A DNA stretch of 64,000 bases from Euzebyales bacterium (lineage in GTDB: Bacteria > Actinomycetota > Nitriliruptoria > Euzebyales > JAHELV01), in the NCBI GenBank assembly GCA_036374135.1, contig DASUUK010000015.1:1-64000 (forward strand). The letters run 5' to 3'. The position numbers and the translations under genes were made by a program. The notes below the pieces were generated by a model. That model saw only the letters and a program-made list of their open reading frames with translations. It was not told the DNA's origin and made no database searches. Below, piece by piece: positions 21,375 to 34,995 of the stretch. Within the stretch, counting starts at the first letter, position 1, and each line of letters begins with the position of its first letter.

Positions 21375-23564
21375 CTACGACCGGCTCGACGACCGTTCGA
21401 CGCGCTCGCGGTCCGCGCCGTCGCCGGGGGCGTCGGTGTGCTTGACCACACCGTTGGCCGTCGGCGCCGGCGCTCCGCCGGTCGTCGCCCGCGGGCGCAG
21501 CTCGGGGTACGTGATCCGCGGGTGGTACACGTAGCACAACGATTCGATCAGTGAGTCGCGCACGCTCCGCAGCTCCCGGAAGGTGATGTTGGCCTCGTCG
21601 AGCTGGCCGTCCTCGACCCGGTCGTCCACCAGGCCGCCGACGATGTCGGCGATCGCCTCGCGCGTCAGGTTGCGGTCCGACAGCGCCGCGGCACGTGTCG
21701 CACCCTCACAGCAGTCGGCCAGCATGAGGATGGCCATCTCCTTCGACGCCGGCTTCTTGCCGTCGTAGCGGAACTGCTTCTCGTCGACGGTCGTGCCGTC
21801 CGGCGCCGCGTTGGCCGCCTGGCGGTAGAAGTAGCCGACGAGCGTGGTCCCGTGGTGGGTGCGGATGCCCTCGACGATCTCGGCGGGCATCCGGTAGCTG
21901 CGGGCGATCTGGATGCCGTCGGTCACATGCTCCTTGATGATCCGGGCCGACACCTCGGGTGCCAGGTTCTCGTGCGGGTTGTCGATGCCGAACTGGTTCT
22001 CGACGAAGAAGTACGGTCGCTGGACCTTGCCGATGTCGTGGTACAGGGCCGCCACGCCGGCCAGCAGGCTGTCGGCGTCGATCGCCCGCGCCGCTCGCTC
22101 GGTCATCTTCGAGACCTCGACCGAGTGGTTGTAGCTGCCCAGCGCCTTGGACTCCAGCTCGCGCAGCAGCGGGTGGTTGCGGTCGGCGAGGTCGAGCAGG
22201 CTCGTCGCGGTCAGCACGCCGAACACCGACTCGAGGAAGGGCAGCGTCGCGTTGACGATGACTGCCGACAGCACCCCGCTGCCCAGGCCCGCGAGCGCCG
22301 CGTAGCCGATGTCGCCGGGCTCGTCGAAGACGGCGGCCAGCACGCCGGCGAACGCGCCGTAGGCGAGCGTGGACTGCCACGCGGCCCGCCGCAGCGCGCC
22401 GCGGGCCGACAGGCGCGAGACCAGCGGCACGCTGGCCAGGCAGCTCAGCGCCGCGAAGGCGGTGATCCCAGGCCGTCCGGGCGCGAGGAAGGCGACCACG
22501 GTCGAGATCGGCACCGTGACCAGCACCCCGACCGGGGGGTCGAACAGGATCGTGGCCAGCATGACGAACGCGCCCGCCGGCAGCAGGTACATCAGCGACC
22601 CGGATCCGGCCGTCAGCAGCACGACGGCCTGAAGGGTGAGCGTGAACAGCACGACCAGCACCGACAGCAGCAGCACCAGCCGCGCGGAACCCCACATCTC
22701 GCGACGGTACGCGCGCAGGTAGAACGCCATGGCGGCGGCGATCGCCGTGGTCAGCGCCAGGGCCTGCGCCGCGGTGACCCACGGGTTGGCGCCCTCGAGG
22801 CCGCGGGTGCGCAGCGCTGCCATCTGCACGTCGGTGACGACGTCTCCGACCTGCACGATCGGGGCGCCGGGGGCGAAGCTCTTCTCCAGCGGGACCACGG
22901 CCGCCGCGGCGCGCTCGCGCGCGGCAGCGGTCGCCTCCTCGTCGACGCGGACCGTGGGTTGCAGCGCATCCGCGAGGATCGGCTTGACGGCCGTCCGCCC
23001 GACGTCGCCAGGGAAGTCGCGCAGCACCAGCAGTGCGTCGATGCGGTCGATGGTCTGCTGCAGCTCCTCGGCGGAGAAGTCCCGCTGCGCCAACTCGCGG
23101 GCCATCTCGACGGTCTGCTCGGTGACGATGCCGAGCTCGGCGTCGTCGAGCGCGACGAGCGCGCGGATGACCTCGACGTTCAGGTCCAGCTGTTCGATCA
23201 GACTGGCGACCTGTTCGGTCCGCGTCAGCTGCCCACCGCCGTCACCGCTCGCCGGCTCGCGGGCCTTGGCGACCCTCGCGAACGTGTCCTGCACCTTCTG
23301 CACGATCTCCGCCCGCGCGTCGTTGTCAGGGACGCGCACGGGCTCGACGCTCTCGGCGGCGTTGCGGCGCTCGCGCTCGGTCGTCTCGGGGTCGTCGACG
23401 CGGATCGGGTCCGGTGCGAGCACCGTGCGGGGCGACGGCTCGCCCTCCCGGATCGGGGCCTCCTGCCAGAACGCCGAGATCGACAGTATCGCCGGTATGC
23501 CGATGAAGACGAGCGCGGCTGCCAGCGCTCGCTGTCCCCATGCGGATCCGGCCAATGGCGCCAT
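21375..23564 (-). CDS. pgpH: 7TM-HD domain phosphodiesterase, PgpH-like (c-di-AMP hydrolase family)
   Basis: The 729-residue membrane protein has one N-terminal helix (about residues 12-32), an extracytoplasmic 7TMR-HDED-type region rich in charged helices (about 45-270), seven transmembrane helices (about 280-470) and a cytoplasmic HD domain. The HD region shows GSYNHSVEVSKM, ALYHDIGKV and THHGTTLVGYFY, the metal-binding His/Asp pattern of PgpH. Characterised members degrade cyclic di-AMP. ATG 23564 is preferred: GAGGGG lies 9 nt upstream, whereas GTG 23570 would be too close. In many bacteria the gene sits near ybeY and era; here it does not. No diadenylate cyclase is in the window. Confidence 0.88.
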   Translation of the reverse strand: MAPLAGSAWGQRALAAALVFIGIPAILSISAFWQEAPIREGEPSPRTVLAPDPIRVDDPETTERERRNAAESVEPVRVPDNDARAEIVQKVQDTFARVAKAREPASGDGGGQLTRTEQVASLIEQLDLNVEVIRALVALDDAELGIVTEQTVEMARELAQRDFSAEELQQTIDRIDALLVLRDFPGDVGRTAVKPILADALQPTVRVDEEATAAARERAAAAVVPLEKSFAPGAPIVQVGDVVTDVQMAALRTRGLEGANPWVTAAQALALTTAIAAAMAFYLRAYRREMWGSARLVLLLSVLVVLFTLTLQAVVLLTAGSGSLMYLLPAGAFVMLATILFDPPVGVLVTVPISTVVAFLAPGRPGITAFAALSCLASVPLVSRLSARGALRRAAWQSTLAYGAFAGVLAAVFDEPGDIGYAALAGLGSGVLSAVIVNATLPFLESVFGVLTATSLLDLADRNHPLLRELESKALGSYNHSVEVSKMTERAARAIDADSLLAGVAALYHDIGKVQRPYFFVENQFGIDNPHENLAPEVSARIIKEHVTDGIQIARSYRMPAEIVEGIRTHHGTTLVGYFYRQAANAAPDGTTVDEKQFRYDGKKPASKEMAILMLADCCEGATRAAALSDRNLTREAIADIVGGLVDDRVEDGQLDEANITFRELRSVRDSLIESLCYVYHPRITYPELRPRATTGGAPAPTANGVVKHTDAPGDGADRERVERSSSRS

Positions 23565-23662
23565 GCACACCTACCCCTCGGTGGTCCTCCCACCGCCCGC
23601 GTGAGTGTCGCAGATGTCGATGCCCCCAGTCTGCCTCATCGGCCGCCCGGTTGTTCGGTGAA

Positions 23663-24055
23663 CTAGCCGAGACCCAGGCCGACCATCATCGCGCGCGCGG
23701 ACAGGCCGAAGATGACCAGGCCCGCCACCGCGAACGCTGCGTGCGGGTGGAAGCGTCCCTCGCGGGACCACTTGTGGGCGAAGATCAGGGTGACCAGCGG
23801 AAACACGATGCCGTAGAGGGGGTGGAAGATGTAGATGAACCAGGAGCCGTCGCCGGGACGGCCGCCCAGCACCATGAGCACGAGACCGATCGTCAGCTGG
23901 ATCACCAGCAGGATCTGCGCGATCGAGACCACACGCCAGAACGTCGGCGTCTCGTCGTAGCCAAGCAGGCGCAGCGCGAGTGACCACCCGGCGATGACCG
24001 CCCAGATCGACACGAGCGCGAACCCGACCCAGAAGTGGGGCGTCGTCAGATTCAT
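23663..24055 (-). CDS. Small four-helix membrane protein, unknown function
   Basis: The 130-residue hydrophobic protein has four predicted transmembrane segments (about residues 8-28, 42-62, 74-96 and 107-127). Notable residues are W and H in the first helix (TTPHFWVGF) and HKWSREGRFHPHAA between helices 3 and 4. I do not recognise a family; the His-containing loops would allow heme or metal binding, but nothing proves it. The ATG at 24055 is chosen; the three residues MPL further upstream would overlap the promoter of the divergent ABC-F gene. It lies about 100 bp upstream of pgpH on the same strand. Confidence 0.7.
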   Translation of the reverse strand: MNLTTPHFWVGFALVSIWAVIAGWSLALRLLGYDETPTFWRVVSIAQILLVIQLTIGLVLMVLGGRPGDGSWFIYIFHPLYGIVFPLVTLIFAHKWSREGRFHPHAAFAVAGLVIFGLSARAMMVGLGLG

Positions 24056-24092
24056 GGCGCCACACCCTAGCGGCACGGGTCCCTGCCGCCGC

Positions 24093-24098
24093 TAGGCT
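24093..24098 (+). promoter_or_regulatory. -10 element TAGGCT, leaderless start for the ABC-F gene
   Basis: TAGGCT followed by GCGGGC and then GTG places the expected transcription start on or next to the start codon. It is part of the TAGNNTGCG pattern reported in the findings. Confidence 0.55.
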
Positions 24099-24104
24099 GC
24101 GGGC

Positions 24105-26042
<1,938 letters not shown>

Positions 26043-26059
26043 CCTTCCGGGGTGGTCGG

Positions 26060-26096
26060 CGTTGGTCGGGGCGGTTGCGGTTGGTCGGGGCGGTTG
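26060..26096. repeat. Two tandem 18-19-bp units
   Basis: The unit GTTGGTCGGGGCGGTTG occurs at 26061-26077 and again at about 26080-26096, with a period of 19 bp. The two copies match across the 17-base core. Confidence 0.7.
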
Positions 26097-26139
26097 ACAT
26101 TCATCGCGCCCAGCCCCCCATTTGTCAACCACCCCGCCG

Positions 26140-26220
26140 TTCGCACCATCACCCCGCAAATTCGCAGCACCACCCGGACGTTCGCAGCACCACCCGGACG
26201 TTCGCAGCACCACCCCGTCG
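26140..26220. repeat. 20-bp minisatellite, about four units
   Basis: TTCGCAGCACCACCCGGACG occurs identically at 26161-26180 and 26181-26200. A third copy with three mismatches is at 26201-26220, and a degenerate 21-bp unit is at 26140-26160. The array has no spacers, so it is not CRISPR. Confidence 0.85.
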
Positions 26221-26388
26221 TCCCTGTCGCGTGGTGGGGCGGGTGGTTCGGAGTGGGAGCACAGTTCGGGGTGGGGGCGGCCCGGCATGGGGTGCGCCGG
26301 CGATGGCCGCCGCGGATAGCGTGGCGGCAGCCGTGCCTATCCGCTCGTCCGCAGCCATGACCGCCACGCACCGCGCAGGGGTGGCGGC

Positions 26389-28305
26389 GTGAGCGCGCGC
26401 CTGGGTGGCGGGCGGGGGATGATGCCCAACACGTCGCTGGTGCGACGCGGGCTCGACGGCAGCCTGGACCGGCAGCTGCCCAGCGGACTGATCGGTCGCG
26501 TGTGGCGCGACTTCGCGCGTCCCCACCGGGCCAAGCTGGCGGCGCTGATCGTCACCATCGTGGTCGCCTCGGCGCTCGTGGTCGCCCCGCCGTGGCTGAT
26601 CAAGCGCATCGTCGACGCGTTGAGCTCCGTGCGGGACGGCGTCGTACCGGCCGGGGTCGCGCGCACCGTCACGCTCAACGCGCTCGGGCTCGTGGCGCTC
26701 GCATTGCTGACCGTCGTGTTCTCGATCGCCCAGCGCTACTACTCGTCGTGGCTTGGTGAGCAGCTGATCGCGGACATGCGGCAGCGGGCGTTCCAGCACG
26801 TGCAGCGCATGCCGGTCGCCTTCTTCACGCGGACGCAGACCGGTGCGCTGATCAGCCGCCTCAACAACGACGTGATCGGGGCGCAGCGCGCGCTCACCGG
26901 GACGTTCGGGACACTGACCGCCAACACCGTGCAGGTGGCTGTCGCGCTCGCATCGATGTTCGCGCTCGAGTGGCGCCTGACGCTGGTGGTGCTCTCGGTC
27001 CTGCCGGTGTTCGTGCTGGCCGCCAAGCTCGCCGGTCGCAGGCTGCAGGCGCTCACCCGGGAGTCGATGCAGCTCAACGCCGACATGAACACGCTGATGA
27101 CCGAGCGGTTCAACGTCGCGGGAGCCACGCTGGTCAAGCTGTTCGGGCGCTACGAGCGCGAGGCGGAGCAGTTCGGTGCCAGTGCCGAACGCGTGGCCGA
27201 CGTCGGCGTCCGCAGTGCCGTCGTCGGGCGGTTGTTCTTCGCGACGATGTCGCTGGTGGGCGCGCTGGGGACCGCTGCGGTCTACCTGGTGGGCGGGCGC
27301 TTCGTGCTGTCCGGCGGCATGTCGGTCGGTGACGTCGTCGCCTTCGCCGCGCTGGTGCTCACGGCGTACTCGCCGCTGGCGGCTCTGTCCAACGCCCCGG
27401 TCGACGTGCTGACGGCGCTGATCAGCTTCGACCGGGTCTTCGAGATCCTCGACCTGCCCCACCCGATCACCGACGCCCCGGACGCGGTCGCGCTCGACGC
27501 GCCGCGCGGCGAGGTGACGTTCGATCACGTCACGTTCGCGTACCCGTCGGCAGCCGACAGTTCCCTGGCGTCGCTGGAGACCGGGTGGAGCCAGGTGCTC
27601 GACACGACAGCCGGCCCCGTCGTGCTCGACGACGTCAGCTTCACCGCCGCAGCGGGGCAGACCGTGGCACTGGTCGGCCCGTCGGGGGCGGGCAAGACCA
27701 CCCTGACCGCGCTGGTGCCGCGTCTGTACGACGTGACCGGCGGCGCGGTGCGCCTCGACGGCCACGACGTGCGCGACGTCACGGTCGCGTCGCTGCGCGC
27801 GGCGGTCGGCGTCGTCAGCCAGGACCCGCACCTGTTCCACGACACGGTGCTCGCCAACCTGCGCTACGCGGCACCGCACGCCACCGAGGATGAGATCCGC
27901 GAGGCCTGCCGCGCGGCACAGATCGACGATGTCATCGCCGCGTTGCCCGACGGGTACCGCACCGTGGTCGGCGAGCGCGGCTACCGCCTGTCAGGCGGTG
28001 AGAAGCAACGGGTGTCCATCGCGCGCGTGCTGCTCAAGGACCCGGCCGTCATCGTCCTCGATGAGGCGACGGCCCACCTTGACAGCGAGTCCGAGGCGGC
28101 GGTGCAGGCGGCGTTGCGCACGGCACTGGTCGGCCGGACGTCGCTGGTCATCGCCCACCGTCTGTCCACGATCATCGGGGCAGACCTGATCCTGGTGATC
28201 GACGGTGGGCGGGTCGTGCAGCAGGGCACGCACGCCGAACTGGTCCGGGCGGAGGGGCTGTACGCCGACCTGTACCAAACCCAGTTCGCGGGCGCCGGAG
28301 CGTAG
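26389..28305 (+). CDS. ABC exporter (membrane plus ATPase half-transporter)
   Basis: The 638-residue type IV ABC exporter half-transporter (MsbA/LmrA-like) functions as a homodimer or heterodimer. The transmembrane domain spans about residues 35-330 with six helices (AALIVTIVVASALVV is the first). The ATPase has Walker A VGPSGAGKTTL, Q-loop SQDPHLF, signature LSGGEKQRVSIAR, Walker B VIVLDEATAHLDS and H-loop VIAHRLSTI. The GTG at 26389 follows a CAGGGGTGGC; ATGs 10-11 codons later are alternatives. The substrate is unknown. No partner half-transporter is adjacent. Its last codons are repeated downstream (see the 24-bp repeat). Confidence 0.9.
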   Translation: MSARLGGGRGMMPNTSLVRRGLDGSLDRQLPSGLIGRVWRDFARPHRAKLAALIVTIVVASALVVAPPWLIKRIVDALSSVRDGVVPAGVARTVTLNALGLVALALLTVVFSIAQRYYSSWLGEQLIADMRQRAFQHVQRMPVAFFTRTQTGALISRLNNDVIGAQRALTGTFGTLTANTVQVAVALASMFALEWRLTLVVLSVLPVFVLAAKLAGRRLQALTRESMQLNADMNTLMTERFNVAGATLVKLFGRYEREAEQFGASAERVADVGVRSAVVGRLFFATMSLVGALGTAAVYLVGGRFVLSGGMSVGDVVAFAALVLTAYSPLAALSNAPVDVLTALISFDRVFEILDLPHPITDAPDAVALDAPRGEVTFDHVTFAYPSAADSSLASLETGWSQVLDTTAGPVVLDDVSFTAAAGQTVALVGPSGAGKTTLTALVPRLYDVTGGAVRLDGHDVRDVTVASLRAAVGVVSQDPHLFHDTVLANLRYAAPHATEDEIREACRAAQIDDVIAALPDGYRTVVGERGYRLSGGEKQRVSIARVLLKDPAVIVLDEATAHLDSESEAAVQAALRTALVGRTSLVIAHRLSTIIGADLILVIDGGRVVQQGTHAELVRAEGLYADLYQTQFAGAGA

Positions 28306-28372
28306 CGACTGCGCTCCTGCGCGTGTTTCGTGGAACCAGGCTCCGCGAAGTTCGCGGGCGCCGGAGCGTAGC
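28283..28372. repeat. 24-bp direct repeat covering the exporter stop codon
   Basis: The 24 bases at 28283-28306, which encode the last residues of the exporter and its TAG, recur exactly at 28349-28372, 66 bp downstream. The core GGGCGCCGGAGCGTAGC is easily seen. The two copies flank two hairpins. Confidence 0.85.
28297..28349 (+). terminator. Two consecutive hairpins after the ABC exporter
   Basis: GGAGCG (28297-28302) pairs with CGCTCC (28312-28317). TTCGTGGA (28327-28334) pairs with TCCGCGAA (28342-28349) with one G-U pair. Together they are plausible as an exporter terminator upstream of gltB. Confidence 0.45.
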
Positions 28373-28391
28373 CGCCCGGCGGGGGCCTGGC

Positions 28392-28397
28392 TAGACT
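28392..28397 (+). promoter_or_regulatory. -10 element TAGACT upstream of gltB
   Basis: TAGACTGCG lies about 94 bp before the gltB ATG and would give a leader of roughly 85 nt. I see no recognisable glutamine or other riboswitch in that leader. Confidence 0.4.
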
Positions 28398-28490
28398 GCG
28401 CCCCCGAGGCGACGGTGCTGGCATCACAGATGCGGGCACCGTCGTTGCCGTTCTTCAGCCAACTTCACACCGAGCCGGGATGGGAGCACC

Positions 28491-33038
<4,548 letters not shown>

Positions 33039-33051
33039 TCTGCGGCGCCTG

Positions 33052-33411
33052 ATGCAACCACAGCTGCTGGGACATCCCAAGAGCAGAACGACCCGCAAGG
33101 CGCAGCGCTTCTTCGCCGAGCGCGGGGTGAAGGTCACGTTCAACGACCTGCGCAAGCGCGCGCCCACCTCGGGTGAGCTGCGCAAGTGGGTCGACCGGTT
33201 CGGCGTCGACGGCGTGATCGACCGTGAATCGGCGGCCTACCGCGACGGCGGTCTCGGGTACCTGTCGGCCGGAGCCGACACGTGGCTCGAGCAGTTCGCG
33301 GAGCAGCCACTGTTGCTGCGGCTGCCGCTCGTCCGCTGCGGACGCGAGCTCTCGGTGGGCGACGACCCGCAGGCCTGGCAGCGGTTCGTCGACCTTGCGA
33401 AGGGCGGGTGA
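33052..33411 (+). CDS. ArsC/Spx-family thioredoxin-fold protein lacking the N-terminal Cys
   Basis: The 119-residue protein matches the ArsC/YffB family: a beta strand, then GHPKSRTTRKAQRFFAERGV, DLRKRAPTSGEL, and the C-terminal LLRLPLVRCGRELSVGDD. The usual active-site Cys of arsenate reductase (in a CxxSR-like loop) is absent; the loop reads GHPKSR. The only Cys is in the C-terminal VRCGR. It is therefore unlikely to be a classical arsenate reductase and may be a thiol-binding or regulatory relative. ATG 33052 comes 13 nt after the gltB stop. Confidence 0.82.
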   Translation: MQPQLLGHPKSRTTRKAQRFFAERGVKVTFNDLRKRAPTSGELRKWVDRFGVDGVIDRESAAYRDGGLGYLSAGADTWLEQFAEQPLLLRLPLVRCGRELSVGDDPQAWQRFVDLAKGG

Positions 33412-33603
33412 TCGGGCGACGCCGGCACCGCCCGTGACGGTCGCCAGCTGACGCGCATGCTTGCACATCCGCCCGGAACGGGGCAGTTTGGGGTCCCGCG
33501 AAGGCGGGTCGCGGTGCGATGCGGTGCCCCGATGGCATCGTTGCGGACACGCCACACCGCCCGCCGCAACCCTGATGTGTCAATCGCAACCGAGGAGCCC
33601 ACG
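33412..33603. other. Gap upstream of the HU gene
   Basis: These 192 bp carry no credible gene. The HU promoter must lie here. I can point only to the GAGGAG ribosome site at its end and to a weak TTGCAC 5' of a CAGTTT. Confidence 0.3.
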
Positions 33604-33879
33604 TTGAACAAGGCAGAGCTGATCGACGCCGCTGCCGATCGTGCCGAGATCGCCAAGAACAGCATGTCCGACGCGCTGGACGCCGTGCTGGAGACGATCA
33701 CGGAAACCGTCGCCCGCGGCGACAAGGTGACCCTGACCGGCTTCGGCACGTTCGAGCGCCGGCACCGCGAGGCGCGGACCGGCCGCAACCCGCAGACCGG
33801 CGACGAGATGCACATTCCGGCGCAGAACAGCCCGGCCTTCAAGGCTGGCAAGGCGTTCAAGGACGCGGTCAACGGCTGA
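33604..33879 (+). CDS. hup: HU-family DNA-binding protein
   Basis: This small nucleoid protein bends and wraps DNA as a dimer. With the TTG start at 33604 it has 91 residues, the standard HU length, beginning LNKAELIDAAADRAEIAK. It carries the hallmark VTLTGFGTFERRHREARTGRNPQTG and the arm and tail IPAQNSPAFKAGKAFKDAV. GAGGAG lies 6 nt upstream of the TTG. An in-frame GTG nine codons earlier is less likely. It lacks the long Lys/Ala-rich C-terminal tail of mycobacterial HupB. Two strong hairpins follow. Confidence 0.95.
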   Translation: MNKAELIDAAADRAEIAKNSMSDALDAVLETITETVARGDKVTLTGFGTFERRHREARTGRNPQTGDEMHIPAQNSPAFKAGKAFKDAVNG

Positions 33880-33890
33880 CCGATGGTTGC

Positions 33891-33996
33891 GGAGGACGGG
33901 TGCCACCTCATGGTCCGCCGTCCTCCACGGGTGACGACGTGGCACTGTCCGCGTCACGCACGGGAGCGCCCCGGCGACATCGTCGGGGCGCTCCCG
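33891..33996. terminator. Two strong hairpins, bidirectional terminator
   Basis: GGAGGACGG (33891-33899) pairs with CCGTCCTCC (33918-33926). A perfect 13-bp stem CGGGAGCGCCCCG (33961-33973) pairs with 33984-33996 around a 10-nt loop. They lie between the convergent HU gene and hemQ and can stop transcription on both strands. Confidence 0.75.
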
Positions 33997-34021
33997 CGTG
34001 TGTGACGGTTGACCCGGCCTG

Positions 34022-34828
34022 TCAGGCGGTGAGGCCGAGGTGGTGCACAAGGTCCATCGGTGACATGACCAGACCGGTGACGAACGGTCCGAAGTCGGCG
34101 TAGTGGGCGCTGACCTCATCGAAGCGCATGTCGTACACGATCTTCTTGATCGCGGCGGGGTCGTCGGCGAGCAACGTGACACCCCACTCCCAATCGTCCA
34201 GCCCCACCGAGCCCGTGATGAGCTGGAGCACCCGCCCGCGGTACCGGCGCCCCACCGTGGCGTGCCCCGCCATCATCGTCTTGCGGGCCGCGAAGTCGAG
34301 CGCGTACCAGTTCGCCTCGGGATCGCGCCGCTTGCTCATCGGATAGAAGCTGATGACCCGTCGTGGCGGCAGCTGCGGGGTCAGCTTGTTGCGTGCATAG
34401 GTGGCCATGCGCTCGGAGAAGGCCACGAGCGCGGTCTCGTACTCCTGCGACGTCGGATCCATGCCCTCCTGCTCGATCAGGCGCTTGGCCTCGTCGTCGG
34501 TCGTCGAGACGTACTCGCTGAGCTCGGTCAGCGACAGGTAGGACGCCGCCGGAACGAGGACCTGGCCCAGTGGTGACGAGCTCAGCTCGACCGTGAAGCG
34601 GTCGAGGGCGGTGAGATCGGGCGCGAGCGCCATCAGCCCGAAGTCCGCCTTCTGGCCCAGCACGCTGAAGGTCAGAACCTGGCACCCGGTGCGCTGATCG
34701 AAGGACTCGATGCGCGCGGCGAAGTCGCGCGCGGCGGCGCCGGCGCCGTCCGTCAGCTCACGGCGCACGCTGTAGAACAGGTGCAGTACGGCACGGCCCT
34801 CGGAGGGGATGACGGGCTCGACGGCCAA
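34022..34828 (-). CDS. hemQ: Coproheme decarboxylase HemQ (chlorite dismutase family)
   Basis: HemQ converts Fe-coproporphyrin III to heme b in the coproporphyrin-dependent pathway of Gram-positive bacteria. The sequence has LHLFYSVRRE, SVLGQKADFGLMALAPD, the FYPMSKRRDPEANWYALD stretch and KTMMAGHATVGRRYRG, which contains the proximal heme His, followed by LITGSVGLDDWEWGVTL. The start is uncertain: TTG 34828 follows GGAAGG by about 9 nt and gives 268 residues; ATG 34879 would give 285. It is divergent from the acyl-CoA ligase. No other heme genes (hemH, hemY) are adjacent. Confidence 0.93.
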   Translation of the reverse strand: MAVEPVIPSEGRAVLHLFYSVRRELTDGAGAAARDFAARIESFDQRTGCQVLTFSVLGQKADFGLMALAPDLTALDRFTVELSSSPLGQVLVPAASYLSLTELSEYVSTTDDEAKRLIEQEGMDPTSQEYETALVAFSERMATYARNKLTPQLPPRRVISFYPMSKRRDPEANWYALDFAARKTMMAGHATVGRRYRGRVLQLITGSVGLDDWEWGVTLLADDPAAIKKIVYDMRFDEVSAHYADFGPFVTGLVMSPMDLVHHLGLTA

Positions 34829-34995
34829 GTGGAGACGCCTTCCGGGATGGGTTGCGGCAGTCGCATGGTAGTTGCGCATGCCGGGCATCGTCGCGACACG
34901 ACTGCGATGCGCCATACTTCGTGATGTCGGAGTTGCATGGAACGGGCGGCGGGCGTCGCTGCCGGGCGACGGGCCGTGGAGGAGAGAGCGAGCCG
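34829..34995. promoter_or_regulatory. Divergent promoter gap hemQ / acyl-CoA ligase
   Basis: These 167 bp lie between the divergent starts. A slightly AT-richer patch CATACTTCGTGATG at about 34914-34927 may contain -10 elements. No assignment is firm. Confidence 0.3.

Larger units (their letters stand above)
26043..26388. other. Repeat-rich intergenic stretch
   Basis: These 346 bp between the ABC-F and ABC exporter genes hold no credible gene. They contain two short tandem arrays (listed separately), G-rich and C-rich runs, and a TAGCGT at 26317-26322 that could be a -10 for the exporter. Confidence 0.6.

Noticed and set aside
26140-26220. Possible CRISPR array
   Set aside because: The 20-bp units are directly adjacent with no spacers, and no cas genes are present.
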